DNA of 64,000 nucleotides from Primorskyibacter flagellatus (GCF_900176485.1 NZ_FWYD01000007.1:62001-126000); one strand, 5' to 3'. Numbered from the stretch's first letter, positions 44,609 through 53,690 are shown. Notes: generated from the sequence alone by a model not told the origin. Numbers and translations: made by a program.

Positions 44609-45337
44609 ATGTTGAAACTGCATTACAATCTCGAAAAGATCTCCATGGGACTGGTCGCGGCGATCATCCTTGCCGCATCTGTCGGCGGAATCGTCGAGAT
44701 CGCGCCGCTCTTCACCATCGACGAGACGGTTGAGTTGCCCGATGATCTGCGCCCGCACACGCCGTTGGAACTGGCCGGTCGCGAAATCTATATCCGCGAA
44801 GGGTGCTATGCCTGTCACAGCCAGATGGTGCGCAGCCTTGCCGATGAGCTGGACCGTTACGGCCCCTATTCGCTGGCATCAGAGAGCGCATATGACCATC
44901 CGATGTTGTGGGGGTCCAAGCGGACCGGCCCGGATCTGGCCCGTCTGGGCGAAAAATATTCCGATGCCTGGCATGTGGCGCATCTGATCAATCCGCGCGA
45001 CGTCGTCCCGGCATCGATCATGCCATCCTATCCTTGGCTTACACGGTCGCTGGATACGGAACTGTTGTCCCCGTCGCTGGCCACGCTGGCCCGTCTTGGT
45101 GTCCCTTACGACGAGGCGATGATCGCGGCGGCCGACGCTGATGCCGCAGCGCAAAGCCGCCCCGACAGCGACGCGATGGACGGATTTATTGAACGCTACG
45201 GCGAGCGGCCCGCAGCCCGCGACTTTGACGGCGATCCGTCGCGCCTGACAGAGATGGATGCGGTTGTGGCCTATTTGCAGTCGCTTGGCACGTTGACAGA
45301 CGCGCCCTATCAAATCCTGACGGAGGGTGGACAATGA
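44609..45337 (+). CDS. ccoO: cbb3-type oxidase monohaem cytochrome c subunit
   Basis: 242 aa. One N-terminal membrane anchor (about residues 13-32) is followed by a periplasmic domain with the single c-haem motif CYACH (66-70) and the CcoO blocks YGPYSLASESAYDHPMLWGS, RTGPDLARLGEKYSDAWH and PASIMPSYPWL with the axial Met. It passes electrons from CcoP to CcoN. It overlaps ccoQ by 4 bp. Confidence 0.95.
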   Translation: MLKLHYNLEKISMGLVAAIILAASVGGIVEIAPLFTIDETVELPDDLRPHTPLELAGREIYIREGCYACHSQMVRSLADELDRYGPYSLASESAYDHPMLWGSKRTGPDLARLGEKYSDAWHVAHLINPRDVVPASIMPSYPWLTRSLDTELLSPSLATLARLGVPYDEAMIAAADADAAAQSRPDSDAMDGFIERYGERPAARDFDGDPSRLTEMDAVVAYLQSLGTLTDAPYQILTEGGQ

Positions 45338-45495
45338 CCCATGATACGCTTGTGTACCTGTCCAAGACCGTCGGCCTGATCTGGCTGATGGGGTTTTTCG
45401 TGATCGTTGTCATTCGCGCTTACAACCCGTCGCGCCGCGCGGCGCATGACAGGGCGGCGCGTTCCATTTTGAAGGAGCAGCGCAGCGATGAGTAA
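45334..45495 (+). CDS. ccoQ: cbb3-type oxidase small subunit CcoQ (FixQ)
   Basis: 53 aa, one membrane helix (about residues 13-29: VGLIWLMGFFVIVVI), then a basic cytoplasmic tail (AYNPSRRAAHDRAAR), as in CcoQ. The ATG overlaps the ccoO stop (ATGA), and the last 8 bp overlap ccoP. Position between ccoO and ccoP is diagnostic. It stabilises the oxidase complex. Confidence 0.9.
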   Translation: MTHDTLVYLSKTVGLIWLMGFFVIVVIRAYNPSRRAAHDRAARSILKEQRSDE

Positions 45496-46399
45496 TACCA
45501 CCGATCCCAAAGAGCTGCCCGGTGCCGATCCCAAGACTGGTGAGCGCGCGATTGATCCCGTCAGCGGCTACGATACCACCGGCCACGATTGGGGCGGCAT
45601 CACCGAACTGAACACGGCATTTCCGAAAATCGTGATCTGGGCGCTGATCGTAACCCACGTTTACGCAGTGATTGCGTGGATCCTTCTTCCCGCATGGCCG
45701 ACCGGCAACAGCTATACGCCCGGACTTCTGGGGCTGGACCAAGGCGAGCAGGCGATTGAGGGCTATCAAAACCTTACCGACAATCGCCAGAACTGGATGT
45801 CGCGCTTTGAAAGCGCAGAGTTCGATGCTCTGCAATCCGACGACGCCTTAATGGCCCTCGCGATGCCTGCCGCCTCGCGGTTGTTTGCGGATAATTGTGC
45901 GGCCTGCCACGGGACCAACGGGGAAGGCGGGCCCGGATTCCCGGCCCTTACCGATAATGCCTGGTTGTGGAGCGGCGATCCCGAGGAGATCGCTCTGACG
46001 CTTCATCACGGGATCAACACCGAAGACCCCGATACGCGCTACGCGGAAATGCCTGCCTTTGACTGGATGGACCGGTCAGAACGCGCATCGCTTGCGCAAT
46101 TTGTTGCAGATTTGCCGGACGGCTCTGTCGATTTCGAAAGCCCGGCTGGCATCCTGTTCACCGAAAACTGTAGTTCCTGCCATGGTGAAGCCGGTGAAGG
46201 GGGCCTTGAGATCGGCGCGCCCTCATTGACCGACACATCCGTGATCTACGGGCAGGATGTGGACACGGTCATGGCAACGCTGAAACAGGGCCGTATGGGT
46301 GTGATGCCCGCCTGGTCCGGCCGGTTGTCCGACGCCGAGATCAACCTTCTGACCGTCTATGTCGCGCGGCTTGGCGACGATGCCGGTGATCCGCAATGA
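45488..46399 (+). CDS. ccoP: cbb3-type oxidase dihaem cytochrome c subunit
   Basis: 303 aa. N-terminal cytoplasmic tail with GYDTTGHDWGGITELNTAFP, one membrane anchor (about 49-68), then two cytochrome c domains with CAACH (137-141) and CSSCH (228-232). Later Met ligands are in EMPAFDWM and GVMPAWSGRL. It receives electrons from soluble cytochrome c. GAAGGAG lies upstream of its ATG inside ccoQ. Confidence 0.95.
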   Translation: MSNTTDPKELPGADPKTGERAIDPVSGYDTTGHDWGGITELNTAFPKIVIWALIVTHVYAVIAWILLPAWPTGNSYTPGLLGLDQGEQAIEGYQNLTDNRQNWMSRFESAEFDALQSDDALMALAMPAASRLFADNCAACHGTNGEGGPGFPALTDNAWLWSGDPEEIALTLHHGINTEDPDTRYAEMPAFDWMDRSERASLAQFVADLPDGSVDFESPAGILFTENCSSCHGEAGEGGLEIGAPSLTDTSVIYGQDVDTVMATLKQGRMGVMPAWSGRLSDAEINLLTVYVARLGDDAGDPQ

Positions 46400-46554
46400 C
46401 ACGATCTGCGCAAAAATGGCTGGCAATCGGGGCGTCTCTGACGGCCGTGACGCTGTTCATCGGAGCGAATGCGCATCTTTTGACCGTTGCCCTGCGATCG
46501 CAACCCGAATGCCGCGAAGCCGCAGGAATGATGCCTGCCAAGCGCGCCTGCTGA
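46396..46554 (+). CDS. small single-helix membrane protein of the cco operon
   Basis: 52 aa. The ATG overlaps the ccoP stop (ATGA). A short basic start (MTRSAQKW) leads into one membrane helix (about residues 9-34, LAIGASLTAVTLFIGANAHL) and an outside tail with two cysteines (PEC near residue 39 and the C-terminal Cys). It does not look like CcoH. The function is unknown; a structural or assembly part for this oxidase is possible. Confidence 0.6.
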   Translation: MTRSAQKWLAIGASLTAVTLFIGANAHLLTVALRSQPECREAAGMMPAKRAC

Positions 46555-46567
46555 AAAGGAGACAGCG

Positions 46568-47365
46568 ATGCTGGAACCACTACCGACCGTCCGCAAGCCG
46601 GACCGCCCTGCATCGCCCTATGCGCGCAACCTGCCGGAATCCTCTGCTATGGACTGGTTGGCAAAGGGCTGGCGTGACCTGCGGATGGCTCCTGTGTCCA
46701 GCCTTGCCTACGGGCTGATCCTGACGCTGATTTCCTATGCCGTCCTCTGGGCCCTGTACGCCAGTCAGCTACTGTATCTGGCGCTGCCTGCAATCGCGGG
46801 GTTTCTTATTGTTGGCCCGTTTCTGGCCATCGGACTTTATGAAAAAAGCCGCCGACAGACGCAGGGGGAACGGGCGGACTTTTCCACCATGGTGGTATTT
46901 CGTCCGGCCTCGGGGGGGCAGTTGGCCTATGCGGGATTGATGCTGGGTCTGCTCATCCTGTTCTGGCTTCGAGCAGCTGACCTGCTTTATGCGTTGTTTT
47001 TCGGGCTGAAACCCTTCCCCGGGGCGGCGGATGCGCTTGCCAACGCCTTCACGACGTTTCGAGGCTGGGCGCTGATCGTCACCGGCTCTTTCGTCGGAGC
47101 GTTGTTCGCAGGTTTTGCCTTTGCGATCAGCGTATTTTCCATTCCGATGCTGGTGTCGCGCAGAACCGATGCGCTGACCGCGATTGGTCAGAGCTTTGTC
47201 ATGACCCTTCAGAATCTTCGCCCGATGCTGGGCTGGGGTCTTATCGTTGCGCTTGGTCTGGCGCTGTCGCTTGTGACGGGACTGATCGGGTTGATCGTCG
47301 TCTTTCCGGTTCTGGGACACGGCACATGGCACGCCTATCAGGCGATTGCCGGAGAGGGGACATGA
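46568..47365 (+). CDS. DUF2189-family membrane protein
   Basis: 265 aa with about six membrane helices. WLAKGWRDLRMAPVSSLAYG at the start, GPFLAIGLYEKSRR, RRTDALTAIGQSFVMTLQN and VVFPVLGHGTWHAY near the end are the conserved DUF2189 blocks. The family is widespread in alphaproteobacteria, often beside cytochrome oxidase or NO-response genes, and has no assigned function. AAAAGGAGA precedes the ATG; the stop overlaps ccoS. Confidence 0.85.
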   Translation: MLEPLPTVRKPDRPASPYARNLPESSAMDWLAKGWRDLRMAPVSSLAYGLILTLISYAVLWALYASQLLYLALPAIAGFLIVGPFLAIGLYEKSRRQTQGERADFSTMVVFRPASGGQLAYAGLMLGLLILFWLRAADLLYALFFGLKPFPGAADALANAFTTFRGWALIVTGSFVGALFAGFAFAISVFSIPMLVSRRTDALTAIGQSFVMTLQNLRPMLGWGLIVALGLALSLVTGLIGLIVVFPVLGHGTWHAYQAIAGEGT

Positions 47366-47574
47366 GCCTGATGCTGCTTATACCCTTGTCGATCAGCCTG
47401 GGCTTGATGGGCCTTGCTGCCTTTTTCTGGGCGTTGTGGAACGACCAGTTCGATGATCCCGAGGGTGCCGCATGGCGCGTCATACGCACAGAAGACCCAC
47501 CTGATACGGAAGGAAAAACCGATGACAAGCTGGCTGCCGACACTGAAGACCGCGACGCCCGAAGAAGGCTATGA
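47362..47574 (+). CDS. ccoS: cbb3 oxidase maturation protein CcoS (FixS)-like
   Basis: 70 aa. One N-terminal helix (MSLMLLIPLSISLGLMGLAA) followed by FFWALWNDQFDDPEGAAWRV, the CcoS signature (FLWA...QFDDLEGPA.RIL). CcoS is needed to insert cofactors into CcoN. The ATG at 47362 overlaps the DUF2189 stop. The usual partners ccoG, ccoH and ccoI are absent here, so they must be encoded elsewhere. Confidence 0.88.
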   Translation: MSLMLLIPLSISLGLMGLAAFFWALWNDQFDDPEGAAWRVIRTEDPPDTEGKTDDKLAADTEDRDARRRL

Positions 47575-47755
47575 TCTTGCCGTCAAACTCTCGCGGGTGG
47601 CGGTCAAGCTGACACAACCGGATGCAGAGGTTCGCGACAGGTTGCGCCCGGTTTATGCCGAGGATTCCGACGCGCTGATCGCGGCCAGTCAAGTGGTCGC
47701 GACGCATTTCGCCACCGTGGCCGCCGCCAATGATTTCTGGCGAGACAAGTTATGA
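47522..47755 (+). CDS. small protein of unknown function in the cco operon
   Basis: 77 aa from the ATG at 47522, with GGAAGGAAAA upstream inside ccoS (53-bp overlap in another frame). The sequence is soluble and helical-looking (TPEEGYDLAVKLSRVAVKLT; ALIAASQVVATHFATVAAAN), with no membrane segment, cysteine or known motif. It overlaps the next gene by 4 bp, so it belongs to the operon. I do not recognise the family. Confidence 0.6.
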   Translation: MTSWLPTLKTATPEEGYDLAVKLSRVAVKLTQPDAEVRDRLRPVYAEDSDALIAASQVVATHFATVAAANDFWRDKL

Positions 47756-48066
47756 CCAAGGTCGAGCGGAACGGGGATCAGTTCATCGTGGACGCGGAAG
47801 TCCTGTCCAAAGCGTTTGATCTGCCGCCCGAAGAAATCCGTACCCGCATGCAAGATGGTCAGATTACATCTCTGTGCGAAGCAGGGGCCGACGCGGATGC
47901 CGGTCGTTGGCGATTGACGTTTCGCCACGAAGGCCGCGCCTTTCGTCTGGTCGTCGATGAGAGCGGTGAAATTCTCAGCAAAAGCGCTTTTCCGGTCGGC
48001 CCGTCGAGCGCAACACCGCAGACAAAAACCGCAATTGGCGTGACATCCGGACGCAAGGAAAGCTGA
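47752..48066 (+). CDS. small DUF6522-like protein
   Basis: 104 aa. VERNGDQFIVDAEVLSKAFD, LPPEEIRTRMQDGQITSLCE and GRWRLTFRHEGRAFRLVVDE resemble a small family of alphaproteobacterial proteins found near cbb3 and nitrogen-oxide genes. No catalytic motif is seen. ATGA overlap with the preceding gene. Family assignment is from recall of its pattern and is tentative; the function is unknown. Confidence 0.6.
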   Translation: MTKVERNGDQFIVDAEVLSKAFDLPPEEIRTRMQDGQITSLCEAGADADAGRWRLTFRHEGRAFRLVVDESGEILSKSAFPVGPSSATPQTKTAIGVTSGRKES

Positions 48067-48297
48067 GCACGCGAAAATATCGGCAACCAAGGGCAACGCC
48101 GATTGGGTGCCGTACCGTCTCATGGACTCCTTTGCTGACGGTTTTGGCTATTTGTGGAAGTCTGTAAAACTGACGCTTCAATCCATGTTCAGGTCATGGA
48201 CATTCTTGCCGACCGAGGATTATCTGTTCTACGGGGTGCCTCTGTCAGGTCGGCAGGCGCGCTTTTAAAAAAATGCTCGATCTCGGGAGGAAACATA

Positions 48298-49392
48298 ATG
48301 GATCGTCGTTCTTTCATTCGCAAGGCAGGTGTTCTGGGCGCGGGCGCAGCCGCGACAACCCTTGCCGCACCGGCTGTTGCCCAAGGGAACATCACTTGGC
48401 GTATGGTCACAACCTGGCCAAAGAATTTCCCTGGACTGGGCGTTGGTGCGCAACGTATGGCGGATCGTATCACCGCGGCGTCGGGCGGGCGGCTGACCAT
48501 TCAGGTTTTTTCGGCAGGCGAGCTGGTTCCGCCGCTGCAATCCCTGGACGCCGTCATCGACGGTACCGCCGAAATGAGCCACGGTGCGGCCTATTACTGG
48601 CAGAACAAATCACCGGCCCTGTCGTTTTTCACCGGCGTGCCATACGGGATGACTACACCCGAATTGACTGCGTGGGTTCGCTACTTGGGTGGGCAAGAGA
48701 TCTGGGACGAGATCTATGACCAGTTCGGTGTTCAGGGCTTCTTGTCGGGCAACACGGGCACCCAGACAGGTGGTTGGTTCCGCGAAGAACTGAAAAGCGT
48801 CGAAGACGTTAAAGGCGTCCGGTTCCGGACGCCGGGTTTGGGTGGCCGTGTCTGGGAAAAATTGGGCGCAACGGTGACCAATATGGCCGCGGGCGAGATT
48901 TTCCAGGCATTGCAATCGGGCACGCTGGACGCCGCGGAATTTGTGGGACCCTACAACGATCTGGCGCTAGGCTTCCACCAGGTTGCCAAGAACTATTACA
49001 TGCCGTCCTTCGTTGAATCCGGTCTGGCGACAGAGCTTGTCGTGGACAAGAAGAAGTATCAGGAGCTGCCGGACGACTTGCAGGCGATCATCCGTGATGT
49101 CAGCCAGGCGGAGTACGAACAGGTTGCCTCTGACTTCATCGCCAACGATCCGCGTGCGCTGAAAACTCTGGTTGATGACCATGGTGTGATCGTGCGCAAC
49201 TTCCCTGACGACATCATGGAAGCGGGTGCCAAAGCGTCGGTCGAGGTTGTCGAGGAACTGCGCAACAGCGACGACCCGCTGGTGAAGAAAACCACGGAAA
49301 GCTTCATCGAGGCGCTGAACCTGGTGCGGACACGGACAGAAAACATCGACGCGCCTTATGTGATGGCACGCGAAAAGTACCTCAAGTACTGA
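48298..49392 (+). CDS. TRAP transporter periplasmic binding protein (DctP/TakP type)
   Basis: 364 aa from the ATG at 48298 with GGGAGG at 48285-48290. The twin-arginine signal DRRSFIRKAG opens the protein and is cleaved near PAVAQ. WPKNFPGLGVGAQRMADRIT, SHGAAYYWQNKSPALSFFTG and GVRFRTPGLGGRVWEKLGA match the TakP-like group that binds 2-oxo acids such as pyruvate. The membrane subunits lie convergent at 49458-51427 beyond a shared terminator, so its expression is separate from theirs. Confidence 0.92.
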   Translation: MDRRSFIRKAGVLGAGAAATTLAAPAVAQGNITWRMVTTWPKNFPGLGVGAQRMADRITAASGGRLTIQVFSAGELVPPLQSLDAVIDGTAEMSHGAAYYWQNKSPALSFFTGVPYGMTTPELTAWVRYLGGQEIWDEIYDQFGVQGFLSGNTGTQTGGWFREELKSVEDVKGVRFRTPGLGGRVWEKLGATVTNMAAGEIFQALQSGTLDAAEFVGPYNDLALGFHQVAKNYYMPSFVESGLATELVVDKKKYQELPDDLQAIIRDVSQAEYEQVASDFIANDPRALKTLVDDHGVIVRNFPDDIMEAGAKASVEVVEELRNSDDPLVKKTTESFIEALNLVRTRTENIDAPYVMAREKYLKY

Positions 49393-49413
49393 TCACTGCA
49401 ATACCGCGAAATG

Positions 49414-49443
49414 AAAACGCCCGGTGTCTCCACCGGGCGTTTT
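49414..49443. terminator. bidirectional Rho-independent terminator between dctP and dctM
   Basis: A perfect 13-bp stem, AAAACGCCCGGTG (49414-49426) with its complement (49431-49443), and a TCTC loop. The arm ends give T-runs on both strands, so it serves both convergent genes. Confidence 0.92.
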
Positions 49444-49457
49444 TCTGTTCTGCCAGC

Positions 49458-50849
49458 CTAGCCCGCGATCAATCGCGGCAACCAGGTGACAATTTCAGGA
49501 AACGCAAACAGGATTGCGATTGCCACGACCTGAAGCATCACAAACGGAAGAATGCCCTTGTAGATCGCGCTGGTCGGCAGCTCGGCGGGGGCCACACCGC
49601 GGAGATAGAACAGCGCAAAGCCGAAGGGCGGCGTCAGGAAAGAGGTTTGCAGGTTCACGCCTACGATCACGCCTAGCCACACCGGATCGACGTCCAGCGC
49701 CAAAAGCACCGGTGCGGTGATCGGAATCACGATAAAGATGATCTCGAACGTGTCCAAGATGAACCCCAGGAAGAACATGATCAGCATCACAACCGCAACT
49801 GCGGCCATTGTCCCGCCCGGCAGGTTGCTGAGGAACTCATGCACAAGGTTGTCCCCGCCCATCATCCTGAACACCACCGAAAAGACCGAGGCGCCCAGCA
49901 GGATCACGAAAACCATGCTGGTGATCGTGGCGGTGGAAATCATCGTTTCCCGCAATATCGTGAAGGACAGCCGCCAGCGCAGGGCCGCAAGGACCATCGC
50001 ACCCACGGCACCCACAGAGGCCGCCTCTGTCGGGGTGGCGATACCGCCAAGGATAGAGCCGAGAACCGCGAGGATAAGCAAAAGCGGCGGCACGAGGGCG
50101 ACAAGAACCTCGCGCAGCAGCCCACCCTTTTCCTCGGCCGGAACCGGGGTTGCCGGGCAAGACGATGGATCGGTCACAGCTTTGAACAGAACAAAAGCCA
50201 GATACAGCGACACCAGCAGCATTCCGGGCAGCAACGCACCGGCAAACAGATCACCGACCGAAACCGGCGTGGGCGCAAAGTTGCCCTTGGCCATCTGGAC
50301 CTGACTGTTGATACCGGACAGCATATCGCCCATGAAGATCAACACGGTCGAGGGCGGGATGATCTGGCCCAAAGTGCCGCTGGCACATATGACACCGGTG
50401 GCAAGTTTCGGATTATATCCGGCGCGCAGCATCGCGGGCAGTGAAATCAGGCCCATCGTGACCACCGTGGCCCCCACAACCCCCGTCGAGGCCGCCAGCA
50501 TCGCCCCGACCAGCACCACAGAGATCCCCAGTCCTCCGCGCATGTTTCCGAAAAGCTTGCCCATGGTCAGCAAAAGCTGTTCGGCAATCTGGCTGCGTTC
50601 CAGCATCACCCCCATGAAAATGAACAATGGCACAGCGACAAGGACTTCATTCGTCATAAAGCCGATATAGCGGTTTGGTAGCGAACCGAAATTTGACGGA
50701 TCGAAAACGCCGTAAGCTATCCCGACGCTGCCGAACAACAGCGAAACCCCGGCCAAAGTGAAAGCTACCGGAAAGCCCAGAAGCAAAAAGCCGATCACGC
50801 CGAAAAACATCAGCGCGGCGAGAATCTCGCCAATCAACACCGGATCCAT
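49458..50849 (-). CDS. TRAP transporter large permease (DctM)
   Basis: 463 aa, about 12-13 membrane helices. FLLLGFPVAFTLAGVSLLFG, LPNRYIGFMTNEVLVAVPLF, SGTLGQIIPPSTVLIFMGDM and LQTSFLTPPFGFALFYLRGV are DctM hallmarks. The ATG at 50849 overlaps the dctQ stop; the TTG one codon earlier is less likely. It carries the sodium-coupled transport step. The loop around residues 225-245 is longer than the family core. Confidence 0.94.
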   Translation of the reverse strand: MDPVLIGEILAALMFFGVIGFLLLGFPVAFTLAGVSLLFGSVGIAYGVFDPSNFGSLPNRYIGFMTNEVLVAVPLFIFMGVMLERSQIAEQLLLTMGKLFGNMRGGLGISVVLVGAMLAASTGVVGATVVTMGLISLPAMLRAGYNPKLATGVICASGTLGQIIPPSTVLIFMGDMLSGINSQVQMAKGNFAPTPVSVGDLFAGALLPGMLLVSLYLAFVLFKAVTDPSSCPATPVPAEEKGGLLREVLVALVPPLLLILAVLGSILGGIATPTEAASVGAVGAMVLAALRWRLSFTILRETMISTATITSMVFVILLGASVFSVVFRMMGGDNLVHEFLSNLPGGTMAAVAVVMLIMFFLGFILDTFEIIFIVIPITAPVLLALDVDPVWLGVIVGVNLQTSFLTPPFGFALFYLRGVAPAELPTSAIYKGILPFVMLQVVAIAILFAFPEIVTWLPRLIAG

Positions 50850-51427
50850 CAAGCGGCTCCCTTCGGGAGTTCAGGCACTTTCGCGTCAGCCCTGTATTCA
50901 ATCGACTTCGGGACCAGATGGGCATTGCCGCTTAAGACCAGAACCGACCGTATGGCCATCGCCAGACCTTGCAGCGCGATCAGGGCGGCAAACCCGATGA
51001 TGAACGATTTCAGGATATAGAGGCCCGGCATCCCGCCGACATTCGCCGACGCTTCGTGGTAGCTCCAAGCACGCTGCACGAAGGGCATGGAATATTGGTA
51101 AACGACCCAGGTAAATGGTAGCAGAAACAGGAACACACCGATCAGGTCGGTCAATGCCCGCGTTCGCATGCGGGCCGGACGATAGAATATGTCGACGCGG
51201 ACGTGATCGTCGCGCAGCAGCGCGAAGCCGGCCACGGCAGTAAACATCGCCCCGTTCAGCCAGATATAAAGATCTTGCATCCAGACGTAACTGATGGCGA
51301 AAAGGTAACGCTGCACGACCACGGTGAAGCATACGACAACGATGGCCAGAGACAGCCACGCGAATGTCTTGCCTATGATCAGATTAACGGCGCAGATAAT
51401 TGCGGCTATGCCAGCGAGAAAACGCAC
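50849..51427 (-). CDS. TRAP transporter small permease (DctQ)
   Basis: 192 aa, four membrane helices, starting at GTG 51427 with AAAGGGA upstream. FAISYVWMQDLYIWLNGAMF and DDHVRVDIFYRPARMRTRAL are the typical DctQ core. It links DctM to the binding protein. It is translationally coupled to dctM (ATGA). Confidence 0.9.
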   Translation of the reverse strand: MRFLAGIAAIICAVNLIIGKTFAWLSLAIVVVCFTVVVQRYLFAISYVWMQDLYIWLNGAMFTAVAGFALLRDDHVRVDIFYRPARMRTRALTDLIGVFLFLLPFTWVVYQYSMPFVQRAWSYHEASANVGGMPGLYILKSFIIGFAALIALQGLAMAIRSVLVLSGNAHLVPKSIEYRADAKVPELPKGAA

Positions 51428-51644
51428 AGCTTCCCTTTCTTCGATTTCGACCGATCGTTGCAGTCTTCAATCAAAGCGTGGCCTGAAAATGTCAAGTTTT
51501 AGATGCGCAGGCAGGATGGTGCGTTCAGGTAACGCCGCTTCAAAAGATGTATTTGGTTTTGGATCCGGGGAAGTTTGGGTTGGGGTTGAGTTGTGCATTA
51601 CCGCACGGCAAAGATGGCCGGAGCAGTTGCTCCGGCCATGGTTT

Positions 51645-53690
51645 TCAGAACGTTTTTGTCAGGGCGACTTTGAGTGTTCTTCCCGGGGCTTTGCGGGTTG
51701 GGGATGAGAGGTGGCCGACATAATCGGTATCGAGGATGTTTTCGACTCCGAAACGAACCTCGGTGTTGTCTAGCCAGCCTTGGCCCTCGGGTTTCCAGGT
51801 GGCGCGCAGGTTATGGACCGTGCTGTCGGGCAAACCATCGCCTAGCGCATCACGGCGATCAGCGCTGTGCACGATTTCCCAGCTCAGATCGAGAGTCTCG
51901 GTCCATTTCCTGCCCAGGGTCAACTGAACACGGTCGGCCGGGCTGTTGCGCCAGGTCGTATCGGACCCATCGGGGTTGAACTCTGTTGCGTCGCCCAGAT
52001 GCCCGGCAATATCGACATAGACCCCGCTTGCCATCCCGTAAGAGGCCTCCAGTTCGACGCCGCGGGAGTCAACCCGTTCCAGCTCTGTCGAGGTGGATCC
52101 GGCAACGGTATAGCTGGTGATGTCCCATAGCCTTGTCTGGTACAGGTTGCCACGAATGGTGAAATTGTCATCCGCGGTGAAGACGCCCGTGCCGGTATAT
52201 TCCGCCCCAAGCTCGAACGTTTGCGACTTTTCCGTCATGTCGATGCGCCGTTGTGCGGTCGCGCTGGTGCCAAGATCGTCGATGATCGGCAGACCCTCGG
52301 TATAGGCCGCGCTGCCGAAGACCGACAGACCGTTGCCGAAATCATAGGCAAGCGCCAGCCCGCCCATCAGCGCATCCGACTCGTAGCTTGTCGGGAATGT
52401 GCCCAGGTCGTTCTCGCTTTCGATCCGGGACGTCTCGTAGCGCAGGGCAGGTGTGAGGGTGACCTGGCCCATCGCCATCTCATCGACGACAAACAGCGCG
52501 AACCGGTCATTGCGCCCACCCGGCGCGCCCGCATCGGTGTTGTCCGCGCGGACACGCCGCTGCGCCTCAAGCCCGAACAGCATGTCATGCGACACAGCAC
52601 CAGTGTCGAGCAGCGCCCGGTTGGTCAGGGTCAGTTTCGTCGTCTCGTAGCGCTGATCGGCATTGACCGTGTTGACGAGGAAAGGAAACGACGGGGTGCC
52701 TTCCGCCGGAGATGAGCCGGGAATGTAGTCATACGCGATCTGCTGATCGGCGTAGGACAGGTTGGCGCGCAGATCAATCAGGTCACTGGCCGGGTTGAAA
52801 CGGTATTCCAGAACGGTTTGCGCGGTTTCTGTCAGCCGGTCCACATTGCCAAAAGTGCCGCCGGATGTGTCAAACTGATCGTAGGGCACATCCTTGTCAT
52901 CCGCCACGGTCCGCGAATGGCTGAGCATCAGCGAATGGGCGTCGTCCTGCCCGAAAGTGAATTTCCCTTTCGCGAGGTATGAAGGCGTGCGGAAGGCGCT
53001 GTTGCCGATTGTCGAGCCATCGCCGGCGGTCAGGTCATCCTGATCACGCAGCGAATAATTGAGCAGGAATTCGGCGCGGTCCGTCGGCATCCAGGCCAGG
53101 TTTGTCGAGCTGACCCACCCATTGCCGTTAGAGCCATACTCGAATGTCTGCGATCCACCGACCCCCGGCGCGCCACCGGTGAAGTCCGACGCATCCTTGG
53201 TTTCCAGCTTGACCACACCGCCGACGATCCCCGACCCATAGGCAAAGCTGCCGATGGTGCCGCGCAGCACTTCGACTTCGCGGTAGAGCAGCGGATCGGT
53301 GAAAAGCTGCGTGCCGATCCGGTACAGCTCTTCCGAGCCGACGCTGGCACCGTCGATCTGAACGGCGATCTTCTGGTCCGAGCCGAAGGTCGTGTTCGCG
53401 CCAAAGCCGCGAATGTTGATGCCTGATCCTTGCGGCGTTGTGCCATTGACCAACGTGACGCCGGGGACCGAGTCGATCAGTTGCGCGACCGTGCTGGCTT
53501 GGCGATCCTGGATCTCTTCTTCGCCCACCACGGTGCGCGACAATGCAGTGCCAAAGCTGAGGTCGCGTTTGCCCCCGGTCAGAATCAATGTGCCCAGAAA
53601 GCCGGAGGTATCGGCGTCTTGTGCCGCGACAGGCACGGCCAGTGACAGGCAGACAAGCGCGGTGGTGCCGCGCAACAGGGGGGTAAGCAT
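51645..53690 (-). CDS. hmuR: TonB-dependent haem/haemoglobin receptor (HmuR type)
   Basis: 681 aa from the ATG at 53690: AAGAAGG stands 9 nt before it but directly abuts the earlier ATG at 53699. Signal peptide ends near AVPVAAQ. The plug domain is clear (TVAQLIDSVPGVTLVNGTTP; INIRGFGANTTFGSDQKIAV), and the barrel ends in the outer-membrane signature RTLKVALTKTF with terminal Phe. NTEVRFGVENILDTDY is a standard TonB-receptor block. It diverges from hmuS across a candidate iron operator. Confidence 0.88.
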   Translation of the reverse strand: MLTPLLRGTTALVCLSLAVPVAAQDADTSGFLGTLILTGGKRDLSFGTALSRTVVGEEEIQDRQASTVAQLIDSVPGVTLVNGTTPQGSGINIRGFGANTTFGSDQKIAVQIDGASVGSEELYRIGTQLFTDPLLYREVEVLRGTIGSFAYGSGIVGGVVKLETKDASDFTGGAPGVGGSQTFEYGSNGNGWVSSTNLAWMPTDRAEFLLNYSLRDQDDLTAGDGSTIGNSAFRTPSYLAKGKFTFGQDDAHSLMLSHSRTVADDKDVPYDQFDTSGGTFGNVDRLTETAQTVLEYRFNPASDLIDLRANLSYADQQIAYDYIPGSSPAEGTPSFPFLVNTVNADQRYETTKLTLTNRALLDTGAVSHDMLFGLEAQRRVRADNTDAGAPGGRNDRFALFVVDEMAMGQVTLTPALRYETSRIESENDLGTFPTSYESDALMGGLALAYDFGNGLSVFGSAAYTEGLPIIDDLGTSATAQRRIDMTEKSQTFELGAEYTGTGVFTADDNFTIRGNLYQTRLWDITSYTVAGSTSTELERVDSRGVELEASYGMASGVYVDIAGHLGDATEFNPDGSDTTWRNSPADRVQLTLGRKWTETLDLSWEIVHSADRRDALGDGLPDSTVHNLRATWKPEGQGWLDNTEVRFGVENILDTDYVGHLSSPTRKAPGRTLKVALTKTF

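Noticed and set aside
48154-48297. Upstream extension of the TRAP binding protein
   Set aside because: The Tat signal and the GGGAGG ribosome site both fix the start at 48298.
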